Below are positions 1 to 10,424 of a stretch of 22,367 nt of DNA, one piece after another (the stretch's first letter is position 1; each line of letters begins with the position of its first letter). Origin of the DNA: Saccoglossus kowalevskii (lineage: Eukaryota; Hemichordata; Enteropneusta; Harrimaniidae); assembly GCF_000003605.2 (NCBI RefSeq), contig NW_003123407.1:62165-84531 (forward strand), read 5' to 3'. Position numbers and translations under genes: made by a program. The notes beneath the pieces were generated by a model. That model was not told the DNA's origin and made no database searches. It worked only from the letters and a program-made list of their open reading frames with translations.

Positions 1-1076
1 AAATAATTAAAGCCCATACACTACATCAGATTTTAATCAGATTGCCCTTACCACATAATATCTTATCTTCATCTACGATGACACGGACGATAATTAGCAC
101 AGGCGATAATTGGATCGAGTAGCTGTGAAAGTCCTCCCCCCCCCCTGATTTGTAGGAAACTGAAAAACGCGTTTCACAACTCGTCTCTTTATTTACTTTC
201 GTGCTGTATTCAAGATAGTAAATATCACATTTATTTTATTATCACTTGTGCGCTAGTTGACTGTGGTTCCGTAGAACTCAAACAATGGAGCGATCTCCCT
301 CAGTAGAACAATGGACACGCTCATGGATAACCTCGACGATAACTGAGCACATTCACTTCATGACATACTTCGACGTGAGAAACACGATGTTCACAAAACG
401 TAGAAATTAATAACTATACACGAATTACACGCGACATTAGATTTAATACCATCAATTTACGATTAACAGACAGTTGTCGTGGATTACTCTTTCTGTTTTA
501 ATTAAGCCATTATAATATATATGCACGCACGTCAACAGTGTGCCGAGAAAGAAGAGTGGGCATGTCAATATGTCCTAACAATTTTATTTTTTTTAAATAG
601 AAATGAAATACAACATATGAAACGCCTTCTATCGAAGCCTGTAGTGCAACAGGTGACCTTTATTTTGATCATATCATACGCTGTTAAATTTTACATGAAA
701 AGCAAGTTCACCGAACCATTTGTCGGGAAAAAATCAACATTCAATAAGATATATATTGTGTTTGAGATAAGAAAAAAATACTCTAAGCGTAATTCAAGGT
801 GAAACAAATAAGTCCTTATATATATTAGAGGACGATATAATGTATATTTCTAAAAAAAATGTTCATAATGTAGATTTCATTTTTAACAATTTTAACAAAA
901 TGTAACTACATGTAACTGGATCCAAGTGAACAATTACGTAGCAATATGCACTCACAAATATTTTACCGTAATTCAACATTCAAACTACAATGTGCGTTTT
1001 GAATTTCACTGAGATAGGGAATACTTTTTCTTAGTTCGCATTTACGCGACAACTAGAAAAGGTGTACATTTGTAAG

Positions 1077-1110
1077 AGACAGCAAGACAAGACAGGACAA
1101 GACAAGGCAG
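1077..1110. repeat. short GACAA-type simple repeat
   Basis: Imperfect tandem copies of a 5-base GACAA/GACAG unit, seen directly (agacaagacaggacaagaca). It is followed at about 1128-1160 by a GTT/T-rich stretch. Confidence 0.7.
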
Positions 1111-2331
1111 GGTTTGGCATTGGAAGACCTTGTTGTTGTGTTGTTGTTTTTTTTCGTTTTTTGGACGTTCCACTTGAACACTAAATGCACAGATGCGTTC
1201 AAACAGAACGAGGAGATAAAGTCTAGAATAAGGTATTGAAAGTCTGCATTTTATCAAATTTGTTGGTAAATTTGTATTCAAAAATCAGAGGAATAGAGCT
1301 GCGTTTGATTCGCAAAATATTCCAATTTCCTACCTGTACCAACCAGGTAGTCGGGCAATGCGTTGAGTGGCTCAGTAATACTGCCCCGAACATGCATGCA
1401 GTATTGGAGCGTCGGGATGCTGGTGCTGGCAACTCAGATTAAACCATGCACGCGAAGCATAGACTCGCCAATGTTCTAAGTACCGAACTGACAAGCAGTT
1501 GCATGCAATAAGATCGCTTATGGGGAAAACGCAAAATCACTGGCATGTGTACATGTGTATTCCAGTCGGTTAATAAAACGTTGATTATAATAAAAGAAGA
1601 AGAAGCGGGATCGTCTCGCCGATGCGTTCTTTGACGTATCGTGTACGAGATTGGTAGCTGTTCGCAAGTTGCGATTCCGTATTCTGAGCGTTATATTACG
1701 AAACGATATTTTTGGATTTCGAGTGAAAAGACAGTACGCCCTCAGTTTCATAACTACCGGTGGACATAATCAGCCATTTAACGATGATATGCTGAAGCTT
1801 GTAACCTCAAATTTAGCTTTCCATCAGTACTCACTTGTGTGATTAAAATTGGCATACAAAATAACTGAATTTTACTGATGTCTCCATTTACGCCGTACTG
1901 CCGAACTAATGTTGTATAATACACTAGTGTAGTATCATACACCCGGCCTGATGGAATGTCACGAGTAGTGTACGATTTAATTAATAAACTTACCAAACGG
2001 CCGCAAATGACCTCGTGGCTCCGCACCTGTACTGTCAACGACCACTGGGGGAAACTGTACGCTGTCACTCGATTTGTAAAATGCACTAAATACCACAAAA
2101 ACACATATCAGCGGAACACGGAAGTACTGACTCATTTCGGCCATGTTGATCGTCCCTACTATAAATATCGCGTGACCTCGCTAATGCGGAGACTAAGCAC
2201 TTATGCATATGAAAGCGGTATTGTTACCAAGAAAACATCTAGGTCACGTGATCAACACTGGGCGGATTTGGGTCGAAGCTCTATTTTAACCTCATGAATA
2301 GATCAACATGATAATGGGTATTTGAAGTTGT

Positions 2332-2434
2332 GTCTCCATGGTTACAAGCGGTTTTTATTCTTCACAAAACATAATGTTTGACAATTACCATTTTACGTTT
2401 GCTGTACTGTACCCGGTGCCGTGTAACCATGGCG
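2332..2434. promoter_or_regulatory. pair of X-box-like motifs in inverted orientation
   Basis: ccatggttaca at 2336-2346 and tgtaaccatgg at 2422-2432 are perfect 11-bp inverted copies. In context they read GTCTCCATGGTTAC and GTAACCATGGCGAT, each close to the RFX X-box pattern GTNRCC-(N)-RGYAAC. The inverted pair is certain; a regulatory role is inference, and no gene start is recognised next to it. Confidence 0.3.
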
Positions 2435-2519
2435 ATGTTGTCAAGACGGGGTTTAATCTAAGAAAAGATCCACGATGGCTCTATCATGCAATAAACGAAG
2501 AACACAGGTACACTTAAAT

Positions 2520-3540
2520 CAGCATATTAGCCAAACAACGTAATTCTTCCAAACTATAGTGATTGTATAGCGCAGGCTGATACCGAAACACGTGACTTGA
2601 TGGGTTTCGGAGAGTATATACTTAAATTTAATAACATATGCTTGCTTTATCAATTCTATAATTTTTATTATTTTGAGCAAGGATATGGTCATGTACCGGG
2701 ACATCGTTCCACCCCATAGGCGTCTTGATTTCAGCAACCAACCACTGTGATCAAAGTGACCCAGACAAATACAATATTAAAGCAAGGGAATATCAAAAGT
2801 GACCCCTCCGTTTATATTATTGGCGCGTTTCAACAGCCTAATAATAGGGCAAAGATAAGTTATGCTGGATCATATTTTTTACAACGGATTCAGTAGATAC
2901 ATGGTGTAGAAAAATATCACACGTTATACATGTACTAACAATCTTTTTACCTCCATGTAACAATAAACTACCATTCGCTCAAGAGATTCGCTTGGCAAAA
3001 ATGAGATGCTTTCTGATTAGAAACCACAGTAGACTATCAAATTTTGTTTCCTGGACGACGCCGCTACATTCTTGCAGTATAATGTCGTTATGGCACCCAG
3101 CTCATAATTAATTCATTTTATAAATTTGTTAAACATTTATTAAGATCCGTGATATTTATTGATAATTATGAGCGACGCTAGTATTTTAATTTTGCACGCT
3201 AATGTTCGTAGTAACTAGCATACTGTTATTCGGAGTCTTGTCACATTTTGTAAATTTCTAAGCTTAACATACGTCTAGCATTAAATAGATGTTACGGAAT
3301 TCAGACTACTAGTACTTTAATTAGTTATTGAATGTCATTCACCGAGATTTTGCGGAACACCGCCGCGTAGATTGGCACAGTCTAAGCAATTTATTTCTTT
3401 TTAAAGTTCAAATTAAATTTTAAAAAATCACGAAATGGAGGTGTTAAGGTGAAATTCCCCGTGATCGCAAAATCACCCCAAATTTCGCAAAACTATTTTC
3501 TTCCAAGTTTATTATTATTATAATTTAACTGAAAAAAAAA
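2520..3540. other. AT-rich non-coding stretch
   Basis: No credible coding exon on either strand; only short stop-rich frames. Several AT-rich words and one small run near 3431-3500 with repeated aaat(c/t)...cgcaaaa motifs are seen, but no bounded element can be drawn. Confidence 0.4.
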
Positions 3541-3747
3541 TCACCACAGCTGGGTCATGATCAGTCTAAGTGCCGCATGGCTGTTACGCCAAGAAACCAC
3601 ACTCAACCCAAAACCCTCAGCTAATACTACTTGATTGTCTCGTGCCATTGAAAAATACTTCAGATACTGAGACGGGCGCCAACCAGCGTGGGCAGATCTC
3701 TGATACTGACGCTATATAAATGTACTGATTGTTTGATTGATTTAATT
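3541..3747 (+). mobile_element. possible retroposon (SINE/non-LTR) copy with TTGATT tail
   Basis: A block less AT-rich than its surroundings ends in gctatataaatgtactg followed by a TTGATTGATT-type short tandem tail. A 'ctatataaatg' end plus simple-repeat tail is the common 3' form of L2/CR1-mobilised SINEs in invertebrates. No pol III A/B boxes could be fitted and no target-site duplication is certain, so the 5' limit is arbitrary. Confidence 0.35.
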
Positions 3748-3810
3748 AAACATAATGGATATTCCGAATATCGATAGTTATACACTCACCATGAGAGCAA
3801 ATACTCGTAA

Positions 3811-3948
3811 TATACTGTAAAACATCTCGTTTTAGCTAGCATGCTATTTTAGCTAATATAGCTAATCTGTAATTTTGCTAATTCAAGATGTCACTAATTT
3901 AACTTTAGCTTCGCTAAAATGACATGTAGCTATGTGTTTTACAGTATA
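3811..3948. mobile_element. MITE-like element, TACTGTAAAACA termini, TA-flanked
   Basis: tatactgtaaaaca at 3811-3824 is perfectly inverted at 3935-3948. Taking TA as the duplicated target leaves an element of about 134 bp (3813-3946) starting TACTGTAAAACA. The inside is packed with ttagctaa/ttagc words in both orientations. It has no coding capacity. TA target and short TIRs suit a Tc1/mariner-type non-autonomous element. Confidence 0.6.
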
Positions 3949-4705
3949 ATGTCTACACTTGCTAATAATATCCTCATATCATTTTAAATTTTAGACTGTA
4001 ATTAAATTAACTGGAGGTACATATAGTTTATTGTTACAAAAAAATATTATTATTACATGCTAGGACAGCGCCGTCATTTTATAATGAACAAATTGTTAAT
4101 GCCGTTTCTGAAGAATTAGGTCCGAGCGAACACAAGCAACTACCAACATTTCCGAAAGTAGCATCAATGGATTTGGCCTACCCATTGAATCTGTTCCATT
4201 CTAACCTAATTCTAATGATAGTTTATTACTTTTCTAACAGAAAGTAAATGTACTGTTTTTATTCCAAACAGTCCACATGTTTAATAATCAATATATAATA
4301 AATACAGAAAAAAATGGTGAAGTACTGATGAGAATATAATTTTCAAAATTGTTGTTTGGTACATTATGTTAAATTTGAATATGATTTAAAGCACACAAAA
4401 ACAAAGGATTGTTCTCAACCTGGCAAAGTTTGAAAGAAAGGTATTCCATCATACACCACCCCTCCCCCTTACAAGAAAGTAGAATATTTTTGACAGACTG
4501 AAAAAAAAATGTTCAGCACCTAGACAAAAAAGTTCTTTAACCCCGTCCCCAAAACAAATTTTTTTTTGTTTTTTTGGTGAACTTGACATTTTGAGAACAA
4601 ACTTTCATTCAATGAACAATACAATATGCGTATGTACAGATTGGTTTAGTACATACATACAATCACTGAACAGTGATTTTCATTTCATTTTTTCATTAAT
4701 GCAAT
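3949..4705. other. AT-rich non-coding stretch beyond the JmjC 3' end
   Basis: Homopolymer A/T runs and no open frame of interest. Further TTTATT words (minus-strand AATAAA) at about 4027, 4219 and 4257 are alternative 3' ends for the JmjC transcript. Confidence 0.4.
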
Positions 4706-4711
4706 TTTATT
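4706..4711 (-). promoter_or_regulatory. candidate poly(A) signal of the JmjC gene
   Basis: TTTATT on the plus strand reads AATAAA on the minus strand. Scanning from the JmjC stop codon, this is the first canonical hexamer and would give a 3' UTR of about 0.86 kb. The stretch between is very AT-rich with no ORF of note, as expected for a 3' UTR. Other copies lie further out (near 4257, 4219 and 4027), so the choice is uncertain. Confidence 0.35.
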
Positions 4712-5562
4712 TTTAAGTATCAAACAAAAATATTAAAAAATGAATCCATACTAAATCTTTGAATATATATCAGAATAGTTAAACAAAAAATGAAGAGTTA
4801 AAAAAATTACAGCATTTTATAGCATGTAAAAAATGAATTGAACATTAAAAGTGTTTGTCTTCAATAAATATTTCCATGTCATGCTGGTACAGACAGTTAA
4901 AAATAGAAAAATTTCATTTGATATTTTGAGAATTAAAAATAAATACAATTCAATTTTGTGAGTTTCTAACAATATTTTACCATTATATTCAATGGTTTTT
5001 ATGATTTTTGTAATATGCTCACTAGATACAGAATGTGCCCTCCTTCATCCCTTTCAATCACTGTTTCTAACTAAAATTTTTTGCCACATTTTTCATATGA
5101 TTCAATGTAATTTTGTGTTAATTTTGGATTAAATAAGATAAACGTCATATCATATTTTTACTGACTCAGATTCACCTCTTGTAGCAAAAAATTAACAAAC
5201 CACAAAAAATAAAATAAAATATCATACACTATTCTGCGAGACATTTTGAGGTTTCTATGACGACAACAATTCCACTCTAAAGTATCCACTTGAAAAGTAT
5301 AAATCACATCAGTTTGTCACTTCCATTCACATATACTATGTTTGAAAATAACACCATGGAAAATTTCAAATTTAAATTGAGTTTGAATACAATACCTTAA
5401 AATTAAGTTTATAAATGACTATCAATATCAAGTTTTTTGCCATGTGATTGGATAAGATGAATGACATTATCTCATTTACATAATAGTAAAGACATTCAAA
5501 ATATTGAGATTCAGATAATCAAAGATGGCCGTACAACCAGAAATTTGCATACAAGTTACAGT

Positions 5563-8500
5563 TCAAAGTTCATCATGAGTCTCTCCTCCAGATGGCCCAT
5601 GTGGAGGATCAACAAAGCGAGCAAAATCTTTCAGAATTTCTTTGTCCATATTAATAATTTCATTTCGGGTAAGAAATCCTTTACCAGCTTTGTCCAACTT
5701 GGCCCATGCCTGGAAAATAATGTTGTGAAATATATTATAACAACTTATTTCAAATTTCTAAGAGAAATCTAATCACTACTTTTACTGTTGCTGTTTATTT
5801 TCTACTCAGTATTACTAAAATATTGCCACTGAGGGCGCTGTATTCAATTATGATGTCATACATATACATAAAGAATCAGGACTACATTCTATTGTTCAAC
5901 ACAAAAATTGAAAGCAGTATTCCTGATTTATTCCTTCAAAATGTTTGTTCTGCGTCAGAATTTGAAAAAACTCCCTCAGGGTTCATTTTGACAAAAATCA
6001 CAAATGCCATACAAGTTTACAATCTTGTTTTCAAATTTTTATGCAGTTATGGAAAAGTTCAATGTTGAAATATAAAAAAATATTATGTTAATGGCGGTAG
6101 TCGTCAGGTCGCGCATGTATGCGATATGGGTCTCATTTAAACAAAGATGGCGACTTTGACTGTTGCGCAAACCAATGAGTACAAACTGAGCGGTTACCAA
6201 TTAGGTATATTTTTTGGTCGTTTGAAGGTTTGAAGGAGTCGCCGGTGGTAATTAGTGTGAAGCACCAAGGGCAAAACTCATACTTGTGATTTCATTAGAA
6301 GAGTGCATTGGATTCTGGGAAAATCAATGTTTATCAACACAAATGTAGCATATGTGCAGTGCGACAACTACCGCCCTTTAATAATGTGCCATTTTTCAAA
6401 TTGCTATACAACCAATAAGCATACAGATAATTATAAACCCAAATTTCCACGTGATATCGTCAAAATAGTTTCAAAATGTTTCACTATCTTGAGTTTCAAA
6501 CAATTTCCAATCCTTTGAGTGTCAGTTATTTTTCCCGCCCAAAATTTCAGTGTAAACATTTTCTTATTCTGTAAAATTATCACTAAATTTCATCAATATT
6601 TTGGACAATACAGACAGTTTTAGATATTGCTTTTAGTTTTTGATCAAAAGGTTTTTCAATTTCTATCAACATTTCATGTGGAGAAAAGCACACTGTACAA
6701 AATTAATTTGTAGATGGTGCCAACAATTTCAGACTTTTTTTATTCCTTGTTTCTCGGGTTTTTATACCGATAAGGCAATTTTTTTGAGGAGGGCGAAAAA
6801 AAATAAATAAAATTAATTCTTTTTTTCCATTAGATTTGTGTGATTCTCAAAGAATTGTAAGTGAGATCATTGATCAGAGAGAAGAAATGAAATAAAATGT
6901 TATTCCATGTATAACCTTGTTTCTCATCTGCGCAAGACTTCGGTACTTTGATCATGATACTAGTACTCCCACAAAAATGCAATTTGGATTTGTTATGCGG
7001 CGGGTGGTCAAAAAATGAAGATAAAAATAATATTTTTTTAGCATTTTTTTGCGCTCACAAGTTGGCGGGCTCGAGAAATTACGCTGAAATAAAATTATAT
7101 TTCATTTTCGGCTCCTGTTCATTCACAAAACAAGGGATAATAAAAGTTTGGCCTAAGGCATCTTGTTTTTACACTTTTCACTCATTTATATCACAAGGGA
7201 CAACTTAAGGGTGCTTTATCTTCTCGGTCTATCCTAGAAAACACAACAACCTAAGGGTGCAAAATCAAACACACCTGCTCTGCTGGCGGTATATTTTCTT
7301 CCTCCTTATCCTGCATATCGTAGTAATAATAAATAAACCGCTCTTTTAATAACCTATCCTCTTCTTGTGAAAATGCGAGTAAATTCCGACGTATAATTTC
7401 TATATTCATGTAACCCATGTCAATAGTCTGCAACAATAATTTAAAAAAAAAATAAACAAAATGTAATTTATACCATGAAGGGAGAATAATCCATGATATA
7501 TCCTAGAATATTAACACTTCCCTTGACAATATGTGAGTAGATTTGTGAAAAACAGTGAGTTATCATGGAAATAACTTATGGCAGCCATTTTGAATTCTAA
7601 TTGTTGTATCTTTCACATTCATTGCGCTGTAAATTAGAAAAAGTTATTGATGATCACCGATATATGTTACTAAATATTATCTGCTTTGATTATATTAACT
7701 AGTCATACCCTGTGATTAATAACTAGTGCACATATACATGTAGAATTACTGTATAATTTTTTAGTGATTCCATTTTATAATTGTTGCGCATGTTCTTAAA
7801 CATTTTTTCTATGTTTTCAATAAAAAGCAACAGTTATTTAGGACATTACCAAATAGTATTTACTATATCAGCAGTAAATGCGTATGTTGGCTATTTCAAT
7901 CCTTTCACTACCATTGGTGTTGTATTACGAGAATAACGCAAAGTATGCACAGAGGTGGTATAGTGATTGTATCGACGAACACATAGCAAAGGTCAATGTG
8001 GGACTGCACTGCATATTTTGTGGTATTCTCATGATAACTTTATTACTATACATCTTTTCTAAGTTTGTAGTAATAATTAAATGAACGATAACAGCCTGAA
8101 ATTGCAACAAAGAATGTTTCGCACTGGTGTAAGTTTGCTTTCGTGACAGAACTCTATTTCTATCACAAGCTGATAGTGCTTCTGGGTTTTAAGTGATCAA
8201 AGGAAAGTGTTTGAACGTTATGTGTACAATTTCCTAATAAGGAAATATTTAAAAGAATGCGTAACACTTCCAAACATGTCTGTAAATTATAGAATTTCAT
8301 TTTGCTCATATTTGAAAGAAATACCCAATCATTAAGTGTGATATACAACTATAAACATACAGCTGAAGAAAGTTGACCAAGCTGAAAAACGAGAGTAGAA
8401 ATGCTGAATCAATTTTTTCACTGCATTGGCCAAGTCATCTTTATGAGCAAGGGGGTTAAAAAAAAGTTGACAGAGAATATTTCACAGGTACTTTAACTGC

Positions 8501-10424
8501 AGCTACAAATAACAAATGTAATCGGAGAATTAAAAATATTTTGAAAGTTTCAACTAGACAGTATCAAAATTAATCACCTTGTCACCTTTCTTGTACGTCC
8601 ATGTCACGTCAATATCTGCTAGACTTGTATAGTTAAATGTTGCATCATCGCAATCACTGTCGTCAAAGTCACCATCCGTGGTAAAGAGTATCGTAGCGGC
8701 AAGACTTCGACCATAAGACCGCACTTGGTGTAAGTAACCTATCATGAAATATACACAGGTTTTATTTTATTTCCACAATATTAGTTTTCATCGTGGCTGC
8801 TTTAAATCTGATTAGACGTTTGTCATTGCTACTAGAATCAGATTCAATTAAATAAAAAAAAAACTATTAATTATAACCACCCAAAATATATTTGCTGCAT
8901 TAAAAAAAAGAAATTTAAGCCTTAAACCAGATGGGATTTAGAATGGCAGTGGTCGTCACACTGTACATGTTCAAATCATACGTAAATAATGTACATATTT
9001 GAATTTAAATAAATGATGCCAATTATCTCCCATCATAACTGTCAAATTAACTGATATACATGTAGAGATGGGGAGTTTGTATCACACATTTGTCACTAAA
9101 TACTGCATGGATATATCTGACAGGAATGAAATGTACATACCAGCAGGTAAATAAACACAATCACCAGGTCTGATTGTTGCCCATGTCCACGGAACTTTAG
9201 CGATGTTTGGATTCTTATACATATTGATCATGTCCATATCCATCGTGGAATAACTTGATCCAGAATATGATGCCTATACAATATGCAATGAACATGAGGA
9301 GTGAAAAATATAAAACTTGTCTCCCATGGGAATTTAATGAAATACCATACTGGAGTGCATTTCTAATAAATGTGTAAAATTTTAAAAAATTACTTATTTT
9401 GTCCACACTGTCATTTATTTACTAAAGCACTAATTGCAAATGCTACAATTGGAGTAAACAGGTTATGGTGCATGGTAGTATCTCATCCAGAAAATGAGAT
9501 TGCATAAATGATGTTATTTTGGGTTTTTTGATTCACCCACTATTTCTTGGTGTTTCTTGCAAGCTTCAATTCCAAAGTCTGGTCTCTTAACTGACAAGAA
9601 AATCATTGGAAATTACCCATAATTCTTAACATATTTGATCCATTTTTAGTAACGTTATGTGCTTATGTAAATGACAGGGGTGTGTCTACAATTTATGGTG
9701 GAAATAAATTTGAAAGATCCAGTATACAATTATTATAATTTTGGTTTATGCTTGCTGCTATTGGTTTGCTACACCAATATACACAAGTATCCAACCATTA
9801 AATACTGAAAACTCTTATATTAAAAATATTTCATCACATTTATCAACTTCATGGTATTACATAACAAACATAATTGTTTTACTGTGAAATTCTATATTTT
9901 AGCTGGAATTAATTTTCGCTGAAAAGACTTTTTGAGTGTTTTGTATGGAGTTTAATTTCACTGAATTTTGCTGAGTTGAATGTAAAAAGAGGAAAAAAAG
10001 ATATATTTGCTGAATTTTATTTTCACTGAATCATCCCTTCAGCGAAAACAGCAAAAATAAATTCAAGCGAAAATTAAGTACTTTACAGTAGCACATGTAC
10101 ATCCCTGAGGGAACACAGCCAAGGACGTGTATTCAGCTGAACAACATCAGTACCCAACTCGTTAATGTACGTAGCGATCAGAAAACTCATTATATTCTAG
10201 TAAAGAAGTGTGAAATTTAACTTAATTCCTACCTTCTTGACCATGTCTAAATAGTCTTGGTACTTTGGATGAATTAGAATAATGTCTTTTCTACCGTCAA
10301 ATAAACAGTGAATATTGTGATCTGCATCGTAATGTAAAACTGATGACGTACCACCGCTACTAATCCATAGATTACATTCCTGTACAAACTTCTTAAACGT
10401 ACCACAAAGAAGACAGTCAGGTAC
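5563..10424 (-). CDS. JmjC-domain (Fe(II)/2-oxoglutarate oxygenase) protein with EF-hand-like segment and C-terminal HDEL; 3' part of gene, 5' exons not found
   Basis: Five coding exons read on the minus strand: 10424-10233, 9273-9141, 8738-8578, 7427-7275 and 5709-5563, the last ending in TGA. All borders are AG/GT, the phases join, and the total is 786 nt (261 residues plus stop). Exon 1 here holds a tryptophan/Ser-Gly-Gly stretch followed by HYD (partial residues 31-33), the HxD iron ligands of JmjC enzymes. Exon 2 ends in RPGDCVYLPAG and exon 3 continues YLHQVRSYGR, whose His (112) fits the distal iron ligand. An acidic run (DGDFDDSDCDD) follows. The last exon has a degenerate EF-hand loop (DKAGKGFLTRNE: Asp at position 1, Gly at 6, Glu at 12, but Ala and Lys at 3 and 5) and ends HDEL, the ER-retrieval tetrapeptide. 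Inference: an ER-lumenal protein or peptide hydroxylase; the substrate is unknown. The first identified exon begins mid-domain after an AG acceptor, so the N-terminus and any signal peptide lie upstream and were not recognised. It resembles the JMJD5/JMJD7-like cupin_8 group more than histone demethylases. Confidence 0.88.
5710..7274 (-). other. last intron of the JmjC gene
   Basis: Bounded by a GT donor (CAG|gtgtgt) after the exon ending at 7275 and an AG acceptor (ttccag) before the exon at 5709. It contains a less AT-rich patch at about 6090-6250 with AAGATGGCG, a YY1-like word often seen at transcription and translation starts, opening a 28-codon plus-strand frame (6147-6233). The rest is AT-rich without recognisable features. 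Confidence 0.7.
9880..10090. mobile_element. MITE-like element in a JmjC intron, TACTGTnAA termini
   Basis: tactgtgaaa at 9880-9889 faces ctttacagta at 10081-10090, imperfect inverted ends. Subterminal aattaattttcgctgaa and its inverse (gcgaaaattaag) extend the similarity. It lies in the intron between the exons at 10233 and 9273. It shares the TACTGTAAA end with the element at 3811, so both may belong to one superfamily. Divergent, so probably old. Confidence 0.5.

Larger units (their letters stand above)
1..2520. other. left-end region without a recognised gene
   Basis: Mixed-composition DNA. It contains a C10 run (136-145), a GACAA-type simple repeat (about 1077-1110) followed by GTT/T-rich sequence, and several short open frames on both strands. 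The longest (1956-2297 plus, 113 codons; 1778-2104 minus, 108 codons) overlap each other in antisense, show no domain or membrane pattern and have no convincing splice context. A 41-codon frame at 285-410 has a good Kozak context (AACAATGG) but no recognisable product. The region around 1600-2450 is less AT-rich than its surroundings and could be the edge of a promoter or gene lying outside the window. Confidence 0.4.

Noticed and set aside
285-410. 41-codon frame with a strong Kozak context
   Set aside because: Short, no recognisable product, no donor or acceptor context; kept only as a note in the left-end region.
1956-2297. 113-codon plus-strand open frame
   Set aside because: Overlaps an equally long antisense frame, has no recognisable domain, and lacks splice or conservation evidence.
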